Shown: positions 1 to 9,966, counted from the stretch's first letter. The stretch is 64,000 nt of DNA from Thiosocius sp963808165 (GCA_963808165.1 CAWEET010000023.1:1-64000); one strand, 5' to 3'. Notes: generated by a model from the letters alone, not told the origin. Translations and numbers: made by a program.

Positions 1-393
1 CAATAAGGGTTTGTTTAATAAGCTTCATTTTATTGTCCCCTGGACTTTATATCCGAGTTCGTAATTCATGAGTTCGCATCTCACACGGGCCCGATATCGT
101 CCCGGCCTCGCATTGAGAAAAGCACCAAGCGTGCCAAAAACTTAATTTCTAATTTTTTCAACCACTTTCGAATGCTTTGTGAATTTCGATTCTCCGAAGT
201 GTAAAAAAAACCAACAGTCGGAGCCTTCACTTACACCGGCAAGGATACAAATCTCGCTTCCTCACTTCGCCCGCACCCCGTTTTCGAGCAGCCCAGAAGC
301 CCCCACGATCTAATTTCCCCAGCACCTTAGCACGGCAACTGCCGATCTGACACAAGGCCGGCACGCTAACTCATGATCCAGCAGTGGACGACC
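1..393. other. AT-richer intergenic region, no gene recognised
   Basis: Both strands were read and no convincing coding frame, tRNA or terminator was found. The stretch has more A/T runs than the rest of the window, for example around 140-165 and 203-210, which suits a non-coding spacer or the promoter region of a gene beyond the left edge. It lies downstream of the bolA-family gene, which ends at its right border. Confidence 0.5.
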
Positions 394-627
394 TCATGGC
401 AGCGGCTCGTTCGGCGTCTTGGCCTTGATGCTCAGGGCATGCAGTTCATCGCTCGCAATCTCGGAGTTCACCGTCGCGAGCACCATTCGGTGACGCTGAA
501 TCAGTGATTTACCCTCGAATACCTCGCTGACCACCAGGGCCTCGAAATGCCGGCCGTCGCCGGTCACCTGCACTCGGGCGCCAGGCAGCCCGGCCTCGAT
601 CAGGGCCTCGACTCTTTCTGTTTCCAT
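394..627 (-). CDS. BolA/IbaG-family protein
   Basis: Small 77-residue BolA-like protein. The family segment RHRMVLATVNSEI, with its conserved H-R-x-V-x-x-x-L/V-like core, lies in the middle, and the C-terminus carries HALSIKAKTP, typical of the IbaG (YrbA) branch. BolA-type proteins partner with monothiol glutaredoxins in Fe-S cluster handling. IbaG is linked to acid stress and envelope maintenance in enterobacteria (family knowledge). The gene lies 57 bases downstream of prfC on the same strand and may be co-transcribed with it. Length matches the family (about 80-90 residues), so it looks intact. Assignment to IbaG rather than BolA rests on the short length and C-terminal motif. Confidence 0.85.
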   Translation of the reverse strand: METERVEALIEAGLPGARVQVTGDGRHFEALVVSEVFEGKSLIQRHRMVLATVNSEIASDELHALSIKAKTPNEPLP

Positions 628-684
628 TGGTTTCCCTCGCTTTACGACGGCAGTCGAGCAACGCCGCTCGGCTGCCGAGGTTTT

Positions 685-2265
<1,581 letters not shown>

Positions 2266-2343
2266 GACAACTGCAATTCGGGAAAAGGCCGAAATTATAT
2301 CGAATTCGGACGTGTTACGCCGGCCCCTCGCAACCACTAGACC

Positions 2344-2508
2344 AATGGCAGTTACTTTGGCGCTTGTGCCCCGGCGCATTCGATCCGCGGGAGGCCGTAA
2401 ATCCATTCGTGGAGGCTCGACTGCCGCCTCCCTGCGGCAGACGCCCGCCCATCGAACACACCGGAGCGCTGCTCAACGCCGGCTGGCTCGCTGAGCGAAA
2501 GTGCCATC
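2344..2508 (+). repeat. Family II dispersed hairpin repeat, copy 1 (about 165 bp)
   Basis: Starts with AATGGCAGTTACTTT and ends with the inverted partner GAAAGTGCCAT. The central hairpin has stem CTGCCGC (2421-2427), a 6-base loop, and GCGGCAG (2434-2440), preceded by a conserved CCGTAAATCC block (about 2392-2403). The same layout recurs at 11024-11184, 12846-13006 and, inverted, at 60495-60660. A family I element begins 6 bases after its right end. No coding potential is seen inside. Confidence 0.7.
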
Positions 2509-2513
2509 GGGCC

Positions 2514-2783
2514 TAGGGCCTGTTAACACTAATCCGGATCGCGTCGTTGCTGCCCCAAAATGGGCCAATCAAGGCGCGAGGAGTGAAGTTTGGTCATTCC
2601 AAATGAACGACGAGTAACACCGAGTGGCCCATTTTGGGGCGCAACCCGAAGGGACGGGGCCATTTTTCCACAGCTCTGCGTTGCACCTCGCTGATGTAGC
2701 CTGCTACACAGCGCTCGTTACGCCTTGATCTGCGAAAAAATGGCCTCCGGCGACACGCTCCGGATTAGTGTTAACAGGCCCTA
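2514..2783 (+). repeat. Family I MITE-like element, copy A (about 270 bp)
   Basis: Bounded by perfect inverted repeats of about 24 bases (2514-2537 and 2760-2783; outermost bases TAGGGCCTGTTAACACT), including TA at both ends as in a TA target-site duplication. A second perfect 16-base inverted pair (GCCCCAAAATGGGCCA at 2552-2567, complement at 2625-2640) and a third (GGCCATTTTT at 2658-2667, complement at 2736-2745) form internal stem-loops. No transposase frame is present, so it is non-autonomous. Its right-hand CTA is the TAG stop codon of rimI. Related copies lie at 10617-10881 and 34380-34644, with a fragment at 34044-34088. Confidence 0.8.
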
Positions 2784-3248
2784 AAACAGCGCCTTGGCGT
2801 AGACGATCGCATCCTCACGCCCGTTCTGTGCCGGATAGTAGGCGCGCCGGCGACCGATCTCAGCAAACCCCTCCGACTCATACAGCCAGCGCGCACCGTC
2901 GTTGCCAGCACGCACCTCGAGGAACATGGTATCGGCGTTGCGCTGCCCGGCGATGCGCAGCATGCGCCTCAGCAGGCGACGACCCAGGCCACGCCCCTGC
3001 CACCTGGGGCCGACGCAGATATTCAGCAGATGCGCCTCACCGATCGCCACCGACATCACCGTATGGCCCACGATCCTGTCGCCCAGTTCGCAAACCCAGC
3101 AGCTGTAACCTACACGAAGACAATCGCGCATGATCCCTTCGGACCATGGGTGGCTGTAGGCATCGCCTTCCACCCCGATGACCTCGGACAGGTCATCGGC
3201 TCGCATCGGCCGGATAAACGGCATCAGGTCCTGTACGACAGCGCTCAT
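2781..3248 (-). CDS. rimI: Ribosomal protein S18-alanine N-acetyltransferase
   Basis: GNAT-fold acetyltransferase of 155 residues that acetylates the N-terminal alanine of ribosomal protein S18 (family knowledge). The acetyl-CoA-binding segment VGPRWQGRGLGRRLL is the classical Q/R-x-x-G-x-G/A motif, and the N-terminal IRPMRADDLSEVIGVEGDAYSHPWSEG and the C-terminal FAEIGRRRAYYPAQNGREDAIVY are RimI hallmarks. The start MSAVVQDLMPF was chosen over an upstream in-frame extension because the longer form adds residues not typical of RimI and would overlap the upstream UDG gene; MPFIRPM eight codons on is an alternative. The TAG stop codon is made by the terminal CTA of family I element A. Lies 73 bases downstream of the UDG gene. 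Confidence 0.93.
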   Translation of the reverse strand: MSAVVQDLMPFIRPMRADDLSEVIGVEGDAYSHPWSEGIMRDCLRVGYSCWVCELGDRIVGHTVMSVAIGEAHLLNICVGPRWQGRGLGRRLLRRMLRIAGQRNADTMFLEVRAGNDGARWLYESEGFAEIGRRRAYYPAQNGREDAIVYAKALF

Positions 3249-3321
3249 AGCGGTCACACGCAGATTTCGCCGGGTGTCCCGGATTATAGACAGCAAAACA
3301 CCGCAACAACGCGAATGCGGT

Positions 3322-4089
3322 TCATGGTCCGGCAAGCAAGCGGTGGGCGGCCTGAAGATCCTGCCAGGCCTTGGCCTTTTCCTGGGGCCGCCGCAACAGA
3401 TAGGCGGGATGGTAGGTCACGATCAGCGGGACGTCACCGGGGTCGAAGCGATGCGCGCGACCGCGCAGGCGGCCCACAGCTTCGTCGGTGCCCAACAGAC
3501 TGTGGGCCGAAACGCGACCCACCGACAGGATCAGGCGCGGCTTAATCAGCTCAATCTGGCGGTGCAGGTAGGCCTGGCAGGATGCGGCCTCCTCGCTGTG
3601 GGGGTCACGGTTGCCCGGCGGGCGGCACTTGATGATATTCGCAATGTAGACCTGCTCCCGACGCAGGCCGATCGCAGCGAGCATCGCGGTCAGCAGCTGG
3701 CCTGCTCGACCGACAAAAGGCTCTCCCTGGCGGTCCTCGTCGGCACCGGGCGCCTCGCCGATGATCATCAGGTCGGCATCCGAGTCTCCAACACCGAACA
3801 CGGTTTGGGTGCGGGTTTGATGCAGCACACAGGCGTGACAATCGGCGACCGCGGTGCGCAGAGCATCCCAACCCAGGTGAGAAACCGGATCCAGTGCCGA
3901 TGGCCCGGGGTCGGGAGGCGCAGCAGCGCCAACAGCCGGGGGTCTCAGTTTCGGGTTCGCGTCGCGCGCAGCCGGGCTCCCGGGCAGTGCCCGGTCATCC
4001 GCCCCAACCGCCGACCCATCCGTCACCCGGCGCGACCACAATTCGATCCCGATCGCCTCGAGACAGGCGCGTCGGCGCGCGTCGAGCAT
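3322..4089 (-). CDS. Type 4 uracil-DNA glycosylase (Fe-S)
   Basis: 255-residue family 4 uracil-DNA glycosylase that removes uracil from DNA. Four cysteines suited to a 4Fe-4S cluster are visible: C84 and C87 (CHAC), C155 (IIKCRPPGN) and C171. The catalytic and uracil-binding segments GEAPGADEDRQGEPFVGRAGQLL (about 111-133) and HPAYLLRRP (about 227-235) are intact. The first 70 residues form a variable Pro/Ala-rich extension with no recognisable domain. Such N-terminal tails occur in some members and may be a linker or protein-interaction arm (inference). Start and leuA stop overlap as TGATG, so translation is probably coupled to leuA. Confidence 0.93.
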   Translation of the reverse strand: MLDARRRACLEAIGIELWSRRVTDGSAVGADDRALPGSPAARDANPKLRPPAVGAAAPPDPGPSALDPVSHLGWDALRTAVADCHACVLHQTRTQTVFGVGDSDADLMIIGEAPGADEDRQGEPFVGRAGQLLTAMLAAIGLRREQVYIANIIKCRPPGNRDPHSEEAASCQAYLHRQIELIKPRLILSVGRVSAHSLLGTDEAVGRLRGRAHRFDPGDVPLIVTYHPAYLLRRPQEKAKAWQDLQAAHRLLAGP

Positions 4090-5636
4090 CAGACGTCGGC
4101 ACCCTGCGGGTGTTCCCGCTGAACCTTCTCCAGCAGCTTGTTGCAGCCGTTGATGTAGGCCTTGGCCGATGCGATGACGATGTCCGTATCGGCACCCTGC
4201 CCATTGACCAAACGTCCACCCTTCTCCAGTCGCACCGTCACCTCGCCCTGACTGTCAGTGCCGCTGGTGATGTTGTTGACCGAGTAAAGCTTCAGGTCGG
4301 CGCCGGTCGAAACCAGTGCCTCGATCGCCTTGTACGCGGCATCCACCGGGCCGCTGCCCTCGGCGGAAACGGAGCGTTCCTCACCGTCGATGTTCAGCGT
4401 GATATCCGCGTTGGGCACCTCACCAGTCTCGGACACGACGCGCAGCGCGACCAGGCGGACACGTTCATTCTCGGCCTCGATTCCGCCCTCGGTCACCAGC
4501 GCCTGCAGGTCTTCGTCGAAGACCTCATGCTTTTTGTCGGCCAGATCCTTGAAGCGCGCAAATGTGGCGTTCAATTCCTGTTCGCTGTCAAACACGATGC
4601 TCAGATCCTCGAGCCGGCTGCGAAACGCGTTACGCCCGGAATGCTTGCCGAGGACCATCCGGTTCTGGGTCCAACCGACGTCCTCGGCGCGCATGATCTC
4701 GTAGGTCTCGCGATGTTTCAGCACACCGTCCTGGTGAATCCCGGACTCGTGTGCGAAAGCATTTGCGCCGACGATCGCCTTGTTCGGCTGCACCGGAAAG
4801 CCGGTGATGCTCGAGACCAGCTTGGAACAGGCAACGATCTGAGTCGTGTCCAGGCCGGTGTCGCAATCGAAGATATCCCGGCGCGTACGCACGGCCATCA
4901 CCACCTCTTCCAACGAGGCGTTGCCGGCGCGCTCACCAAGGCCATTGATGGTGCACTCGACCTGGCGCGCCCCATTCATCACGGCCGCCAGCGAATTGGC
5001 GACCGCGAGGCCGAGGTCGTTGTGGCAGTGCACCGAAAACACCGCCTTGTCGGCATTCGGCACGCGTTCCAGCAGCCGGCGCATGGTTTCACCGAATTGC
5101 AGCGGCAGATTGTAACCAACCGTATCCGGGACGTTGATCGTGGTAGCCCCGGCATCGATCACCGCCTCGAAAATCCGACACAGGAAATCCAGTTCGGAAC
5201 GGCCCGCATCTTCGGCGGAGAATTCCACGTCGTCGGTGAACGCGCGCGCCCGCTTGACCGCCCAGACAGCCTGCTCGACCACCTGGTCCGGGGTCATGCG
5301 CAGCTTGCGCTCCATGTGCACAGGCGATGTGGCGATAAAAGTGTGGATACGAGCCGCATCGGCACCCCTGAGCGCCTCTCCGGCACGCTCGATGTCGGCC
5401 TCCAGCGCGCGCGCCAAACCGCAGACGGTGGAATCGCGAACCGCATTGGCAACCGCCTGAACCGCTTCGAAATCACCGGTGCTGGCGATCGGGAACCCGG
5501 CCTCGATCACGTCGACGCGCATCTTTTCCAGGGCCTTGGCGATGCGCACCTTTTCATCCTTGGTCATCGACGCCCCTGGACTCTGCTCGCCATCGCGCAG
5601 TGTGGTGTCGAAGATAATCAGTCTGTCCTGGCTCAT
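4089..5636 (-). CDS. leuA: 2-isopropylmalate synthase
   Basis: First committed enzyme of leucine synthesis: condenses acetyl-CoA with 2-oxoisovalerate. 515 residues, matching the short bacterial LeuA form. The N-terminal TIM barrel shows DTTLRDGEQSPGASM (metal-binding Asp and catalytic Arg), HCHNDLGLAVAN (metal-binding histidines) and NGLGERAGN. The C-terminal 120 residues form the LeuA dimer/allosteric domain expected to bind leucine. An SD-like GGAG lies just before the ATG, immediately preceded by a palindromic hairpin at 5648-5665. Sits 72 bases downstream of pssA in the ilv-pssA-leuA cluster; stop overlaps the UDG start. Confidence 0.97.
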   Translation of the reverse strand: MSQDRLIIFDTTLRDGEQSPGASMTKDEKVRIAKALEKMRVDVIEAGFPIASTGDFEAVQAVANAVRDSTVCGLARALEADIERAGEALRGADAARIHTFIATSPVHMERKLRMTPDQVVEQAVWAVKRARAFTDDVEFSAEDAGRSELDFLCRIFEAVIDAGATTINVPDTVGYNLPLQFGETMRRLLERVPNADKAVFSVHCHNDLGLAVANSLAAVMNGARQVECTINGLGERAGNASLEEVVMAVRTRRDIFDCDTGLDTTQIVACSKLVSSITGFPVQPNKAIVGANAFAHESGIHQDGVLKHRETYEIMRAEDVGWTQNRMVLGKHSGRNAFRSRLEDLSIVFDSEQELNATFARFKDLADKKHEVFDEDLQALVTEGGIEAENERVRLVALRVVSETGEVPNADITLNIDGEERSVSAEGSGPVDAAYKAIEALVSTGADLKLYSVNNITSGTDSQGEVTVRLEKGGRLVNGQGADTDIVIASAKAYINGCNKLLEKVQREHPQGADV

Positions 5637-5647
5637 TTCTGCTCCGT

Positions 5648-5665
5648 CCGGGCCTGCAGGCCCGG
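5648..5665 (-). promoter_or_regulatory. Palindromic hairpin in the leuA 5' region
   Basis: A perfect palindrome CCGGGCCTGCAGGCCCGG lies in the pssA-leuA gap, a few bases upstream of the GGAG ribosome-binding site. On the transcribed strand it would form a strong stem next to the leuA start. No T-run follows, so a rho-independent terminator is unlikely; an RNA-processing or stability element, or translational dampening, is possible (inference). A similar GC palindrome around CTGCAG occurs at 22789-22807. Confidence 0.45.
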
Positions 5666-5708
5666 CACAGCGATTGAAGATTCTGTGATCTGCCGCAGCC
5701 GATGCGGA

Positions 5709-6482
5709 TCAAGTCGCCGATCGACGCGCCTTGCGTTTCTGCACCAGCCGCCTCAGCCCCAGGGCCGGCCCGGAGAGTGTGTAGACGAGGAAACCCGCGA
5801 ACAGCACCAATGGCGGCTCCGAAAGTACCACCGCAAACACCAGCATCACGACGACGATCGCGACGAACGGGACCCTGCCCTTGAAATCGATCTGCTTGAA
5901 GCTGTGGTAAGGGACATTGCTGACCATCAGCAGCCCTGCCCCGGCCGTCAGCAGCAGTCCCATCCAGGCCCTCGCGTCACCCGGCACCGCGTTGTCCAGC
6001 GAAACCCAAACCCACGCGGCCAGGATCGCGGCAGCGGACGGACTCGGGAGGCCGGTGAAAAAGCGCTTGTCTGCGCTATCCAGGCGCGAGTTGAACCGTG
6101 CGAGCCGCAGTGCCGCCCCGGCCGTGTAGATGAATGCGGCCAGCCAACCGAGCTTGCCCAGGCTCGACAGGCTCCACTCGTACATCACCAGCGATGGCGC
6201 CAGGCCAAAGGCGACCATGTCCGAGAGACTGTCGTACTCGGCACCGAAAGCGGTCTGTGTATCCGTCATACGGGCGACACGGCCGTCCAGACCGTCCAGG
6301 ATCATCGCGACGAAGATCGCGATCGCTGCCTTTTCGAACTGGTCGTTCATCGCCGCAAGCACACCATAAAAACCGGCGAACAGGGCCGCCGTGGTGAACA
6401 GATTGGGCAAAAGGTAGATGCCACGCGCGCGCCGTGGCCGCTGCTGGTCGAAGCCGGTGCCCTTGGCGGGGTCGTTGTCCAT
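5709..6482 (-). CDS. pssA: CDP-diacylglycerol-serine O-phosphatidyltransferase
   Basis: Integral membrane CDP-alcohol phosphotransferase making phosphatidylserine, the precursor of phosphatidylethanolamine. The family signature D-G-x2-A-R-x8-G-x3-D-x3-D is visible as DGLDGRVARMTDTQTAFG followed by AEYDSLSD. Several hydrophobic segments follow (around GWLAAFIYTAGAALRLA, AWMGLLLTAGAGLLMV and VAIVVVMLVFAVVL). The ATG start gives MDNDPAKGTGF, 257 residues; an in-frame TTG six codons upstream is possible but less likely. The neighbourhood ilvC-pssA-leuA is common in gammaproteobacteria. A short family II-like end (6499-6513) lies just upstream. Confidence 0.95.
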   Translation of the reverse strand: MDNDPAKGTGFDQQRPRRARGIYLLPNLFTTAALFAGFYGVLAAMNDQFEKAAIAIFVAMILDGLDGRVARMTDTQTAFGAEYDSLSDMVAFGLAPSLVMYEWSLSSLGKLGWLAAFIYTAGAALRLARFNSRLDSADKRFFTGLPSPSAAAILAAWVWVSLDNAVPGDARAWMGLLLTAGAGLLMVSNVPYHSFKQIDFKGRVPFVAIVVVMLVFAVVLSEPPLVLFAGFLVYTLSGPALGLRRLVQKRKARRSAT

Positions 6483-6498
6483 AGGCGAAGTATAGGGC

Positions 6499-6513
6499 AA
6501 TGGTACTTACTTA
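6499..6513 (+). repeat. Possible solo family II repeat end
   Basis: AATGGTACTTACTTA matches the left terminus of the family II repeat (AATGGCACTTACTTA at 11024) at 14 of 15 bases. No clear right-hand partner was found about 165 bases away, so this may be a decayed copy. It lies 16 bases upstream of the pssA start. The gap up to ilvC (about 6514-6676) also holds a GAGATTCGACC fragment (6602-6612) seen in other copies. Confidence 0.35.
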
Positions 6514-6676
6514 AGCACTCACGCAGCCGGTGCGTTGTCCAGTGCCCGCCGGTTCGTCAAGTCCTTCCCGTCCGAGCATCGAACCGAGAGAAACCTGGCG
6601 CGAGATTCGACCGCCGCTGGAAGCCGGACGGCGCAGCTCGGGCCTGCGCCGAAGCGGGGCCCAACCGGCGCCGCGT

Positions 6677-7693
6677 TCAGTTCTTCGATTTGTCCACGAT
6701 CTTCTGGATCCAGGGCATCATGCCACGCAGACTCTCACCGACCACTTCGATCTGGTGTGCCGCGTTGTTGCGCCGGTGGGCGGTCATCTCCGGGTAACCG
6801 GATTGCCCTTCCATGATGAATTTCTTCGCGTACTCGCCGGTCTGGATGTTCTTCAAGGCCTCGCGCATCGCCCAGCGGCTCTCGTCGTTGATCACCTTCG
6901 GCCCGGTGACATACTCGCCGTACTCAGCATTGTTCGAGATCGAGTAGTTCATGTTGGCGATGCCACCCTCGTACATCAGGTCGACTATCAGCTTCAGTTC
7001 GTGCAGACACTCGAAGTACGCCATCTCCGGTGCGTAGCCTGCCTCGACCAGGGTCTCGAAACCGGCCTTGACCAATTCCACCGCGCCGCCGCACAGCACC
7101 GCCTGCTCACCGAACAGATCGGTCTCGGTTTCGTCCTTGAAGCTGGTCTCGATGATGCCGGTGCGTCCGCCACCGATCGCCGACGCATAGGACAGCGCGA
7201 TCTCATGGGCACGACCTGAGGCGTCTTGCGCGACCGCCACCAAGTCGGGGATGCCACCGCCGCGGGTGAACTCGTTGCGCACCGTGTGCCCCGGTGCCTT
7301 GGGTGCGATCATCACCACGTCGAGGTCGGAACGCGGCGCGATCTGGTTGTAGTGGATCGCAAAGCCATGGGCGAAGGCGAGCACGGAGCCCTGCTCCAGG
7401 TTTGGCTCGATCTCGTTACGATACAGCTGCGACTGGAACTCATCCGGGGTCAATACCATTACGAGGTCGGATTCGGCGACGGCATCGGGAACGCTCTTGA
7501 CCGTCAGACCGGAATCTTCGGCTTTGCGCGCCGACGCGGAACCCGGGCGCAGCGCGACGCGCACATCGACGCCGGAATCCTTCAGGTTGTTCGCATGGGC
7601 GTGGCCCTGCGAACCATAGCCGATCACCGCAACCTTCATGCCCTGGATGATGGATAGGTCGCAGTCTTTGTCGTAATAGATATTTATCGCCAT
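6677..7693 (-). CDS. ilvC: Ketol-acid reductoisomerase (class I)
   Basis: NADPH-dependent, Mg-dependent isomeroreductase, the second shared step of valine and isoleucine synthesis. 338 residues from MAINIYYDKDCDLSIIQG, exactly the class I length; the open frame upstream is not part of the protein. The Rossmann nucleotide motif GYGSQGHAHANNL and the phosphate-binding stretch LRPGSASARKAEDSG are present. The knotted C-terminal domain carries DLFGEQAVLCGG and LIVDLMYEGGIANMNYSISNNAEYGEY, with the metal-binding Asp/Glu residues. Follows ilvN, with the coding regions separated by 40 bases. Confidence 0.98.
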   Translation of the reverse strand: MAINIYYDKDCDLSIIQGMKVAVIGYGSQGHAHANNLKDSGVDVRVALRPGSASARKAEDSGLTVKSVPDAVAESDLVMVLTPDEFQSQLYRNEIEPNLEQGSVLAFAHGFAIHYNQIAPRSDLDVVMIAPKAPGHTVRNEFTRGGGIPDLVAVAQDASGRAHEIALSYASAIGGGRTGIIETSFKDETETDLFGEQAVLCGGAVELVKAGFETLVEAGYAPEMAYFECLHELKLIVDLMYEGGIANMNYSISNNAEYGEYVTGPKVINDESRWAMREALKNIQTGEYAKKFIMEGQSGYPEMTAHRRNNAAHQIEVVGESLRGMMPWIQKIVDKSKN

Positions 7694-7733
7694 GACGCGG
7701 TTTCCTTGGTCTATTTTCGAATTTGAACGGAAT

Positions 7734-8228
7734 TCAGATTGCGAGGCGCTTGACACCACGGGCGATGCCCAGCGGGCCCGATCGCACCGTCTCGATGATC
7801 AGTTCCGGGTCTAGCACGCGGATAAAGGCATCCAGTTTCGGGCCATCGCCGGTCATCTCGATCGTGTAGGAGATGTCCGTCACGTCAATGATGTTGGCGC
7901 GGAAGATATCGGCCAGACGCTTGAGCTCATCGCGCATCGCATGGTCGGCGCGCACCTTGATCATCATGAGTTCGCGCTCGATGTGCGGACCCTCCGACAG
8001 ATCGACCAGCTTGACCACGTCGATCAGTTTGTTCAGCTGCTTGGTGATCTGCTCGATGATTGCCTCATCGCCGCTCGTCACCAGGGTCATACGCGACAGG
8101 GTCGGATCCTCGGTGGGCGCTACGGTCAGCGATTCGATGTTGTAGCCGCGCGCGCTGAAAAGACCGGCGACACGCGACAACGCACCGGCCTCATTTTCCA
8201 TCATGACTGAAATGATGTGACGCATCAT
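7734..8228 (-). CDS. ilvN: Acetolactate synthase small (regulatory) subunit
   Basis: 164-residue regulatory subunit of acetohydroxyacid synthase. The N-terminal ACT domain MRHIISVMMENEAGALSRVAGLFSARGYNIESLTV is followed by the IlvH/IlvN C-terminal domain, so it is the full-length valine-responsive type. It binds the catalytic subunit encoded directly upstream. Two adjacent ATG codons are possible starts. The first overlaps the ilvB stop as ATGA, which implies coupled translation and matched stoichiometry. By sequence it is closer to IlvH than to the short IlvN of E. coli; the symbol could equally be ilvH. Confidence 0.96.
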   Translation of the reverse strand: MMRHIISVMMENEAGALSRVAGLFSARGYNIESLTVAPTEDPTLSRMTLVTSGDEAIIEQITKQLNKLIDVVKLVDLSEGPHIERELMMIKVRADHAMRDELKRLADIFRANIIDVTDISYTIEMTGDGPKLDAFIRVLDPELIIETVRSGPLGIARGVKRLAI

Positions 8229-9958
8229 GCGAGCTCCCTGTCCGAGGACAGATGCGGAGACAGGTGCATCTCGTGGTGTCCCTTGCCGGCCTCGATCATC
8301 GGGTAAACGTTCTCCGAGGGATCGACGATAATATCCATGAACACCAGCCGGTCCTTCATCGCGAATGCCTCACGGTAGGCGCCTTCGAGGTCGGCCGGAT
8401 TGTCGATGCGCATACCAACGTGACCGAAGCTCTCGGCCAGCATCTTGAAATCGGGCAGGGCGTCGACGTAGGAATGCGAGTAGCGTCCATCGTAGAAGAA
8501 CTCTTGCCATTGCCGGACCATACCCATATAACCGTTGTTGAGCAGGACGATCTTCAACGGCAAGTCGTACTGCCGGCACGTCGCGAGTTCCTGAATACAC
8601 ATCTGTATGCTCGCCTCGCCGGTCACACAGGCGACGGTCGCTTCCGGGAATGCCTGCTGAACACCCATCGCGGCAGGCAGTCCGAAACCCATCGTGCCCA
8701 GGCCGCCCGAATTGATCCAGCGCCGTGGTTTTTCGAACGGGTAGAACTGCGCGGCAAACATCTGATGCTGACCAACGTCGGAGGTCAGGTAGAAATCGCT
8801 GTCCCTCGTCACCTTGTACATCGCCTCGACGGCATACTGCGGCTTGATTGACTCGCTGCCCTGCTCATAGCGGAGGCAATCGAGGCCGCGCCAGCTGGCG
8901 ATCCGATCCCACCAGACCTTGAGTTTGCCAGCATCCGGCTTGCGCGGATGCTCCTTCAGCACGCGCAACATGTCCTGCAACACACCGCGCACCTGACCGA
9001 CGATCGGCACGTCCACACGGACAGTCTTCGAAATCGACGCGGGATCGACGTCGATGTGGATGATCCGCGCATTCGGACAGAAATGTGCGATCTTGCCGGT
9101 CACCCGGTCATCGAAGCGTGCGCCGATGGCGATCAGCACATCGGTCTCGTGCATCGCCATGTTGGCCTCATAGGTACCATGCATTCCCAGCATACCGATG
9201 AACAGCGGGTCACTGGCCGGGAAGGAGCCGAGGCCCATCAGGGTGTTGGTGATCGGAAATCCGGTGGTGCGCACCAGCTCGGTCAACTGCTCGGAGGCCT
9301 CGCCCAGCACCACGCCACCACCGGTGTAGATCACCGGACGCTCGGCATCGAGCATCATCTCGACCGCCTTGCGGATCTGACCCAAGTGGCCCTTCTCCAC
9401 CGGGTTGTACGAGCGCATTTCGATCTTTTCCGGATACTGGTAGGGAATCCGGATACTCGGATCGGTCACATCCTTGGGAATGTCGACCACCACGGGCCCG
9501 GGTCGCCCGGACGCGGCGATATAGAAGGCCTTCTTGATGGTCTCAGCGAGGTCGTCGACATGCTTGACGAGGAAATTGTGCTTCACGCAGGGACGGGTGA
9601 TGCCGACGGTATCCACCTCCTGGAATGCGTCAGAACCGATCACCGGGGTCGGCACCTGGCCGGTAAGGATCACCATCGGTATGGAATCCATGTAGGCGGT
9701 GGCAATACCGGTCACGGCATTGGTCGCCCCGGGTCCGGACGTCACCAGGACTACACCGACCTTGCCGGTGGCGCGGGCATATCCGTCTGCCGCATGGGTG
9801 GCTGCCTGCTCGTGGCGCACCAGGATGTGACGCACATCTGGCTGCTGGAACAGTGCATCGTATATGTGCAGCACGGCGCCGCCTGGGTATCCCCAGACGT
9901 ACTCCACGCCTTCGTCCTTCAGTGCCTGAACGACGATTTCGGCACCACTGAGTTCCAC
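8225..9958 (-). CDS. ilvB: Acetolactate synthase large (catalytic) subunit
   Basis: ThDP- and FAD-dependent catalytic subunit that makes acetolactate or acetohydroxybutyrate. 577 residues beginning at a GTG codon, VELSGAEIVVQALKDEGVEYVWGYPGGAV. A strong GGAGGT ribosome-binding site sits 7 bases before this GTG, which decides the start against a much longer open frame. The catalytic Glu region HEQAATHAADGYARATGKVG and the ThDP/Mg motif VTGEASIQMCIQEL...NNGYMGMVRQWQEFFYDGRYS are present. The usual GDG at the start of the ThDP motif reads GEAS here. It leads ilvB-ilvN-ilvC; no leader peptide with Ile/Val/Leu codons was seen upstream. Confidence 0.97.
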   Translation of the reverse strand: MELSGAEIVVQALKDEGVEYVWGYPGGAVLHIYDALFQQPDVRHILVRHEQAATHAADGYARATGKVGVVLVTSGPGATNAVTGIATAYMDSIPMVILTGQVPTPVIGSDAFQEVDTVGITRPCVKHNFLVKHVDDLAETIKKAFYIAASGRPGPVVVDIPKDVTDPSIRIPYQYPEKIEMRSYNPVEKGHLGQIRKAVEMMLDAERPVIYTGGGVVLGEASEQLTELVRTTGFPITNTLMGLGSFPASDPLFIGMLGMHGTYEANMAMHETDVLIAIGARFDDRVTGKIAHFCPNARIIHIDVDPASISKTVRVDVPIVGQVRGVLQDMLRVLKEHPRKPDAGKLKVWWDRIASWRGLDCLRYEQGSESIKPQYAVEAMYKVTRDSDFYLTSDVGQHQMFAAQFYPFEKPRRWINSGGLGTMGFGLPAAMGVQQAFPEATVACVTGEASIQMCIQELATCRQYDLPLKIVLLNNGYMGMVRQWQEFFYDGRYSHSYVDALPDFKMLAESFGHVGMRIDNPADLEGAYREAFAMKDRLVFMDIIVDPSENVYPMIEAGKGHHEMHLSPHLSSDRELA

Positions 9959-9966
9959 CTTGATGA

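Noticed and set aside
3894..6797. 967-residue open frame on the plus strand across leuA and pssA
   Set aside because: It is antisense to the clearly recognisable leuA, pssA and UDG genes and has no recognisable domain.
7694..7759. N-terminal extension of ilvC
   Set aside because: The extra residues do not belong to class I ketol-acid reductoisomerases, and they run into the ilvN 3' end; MAINIYYDKD is the normal start.
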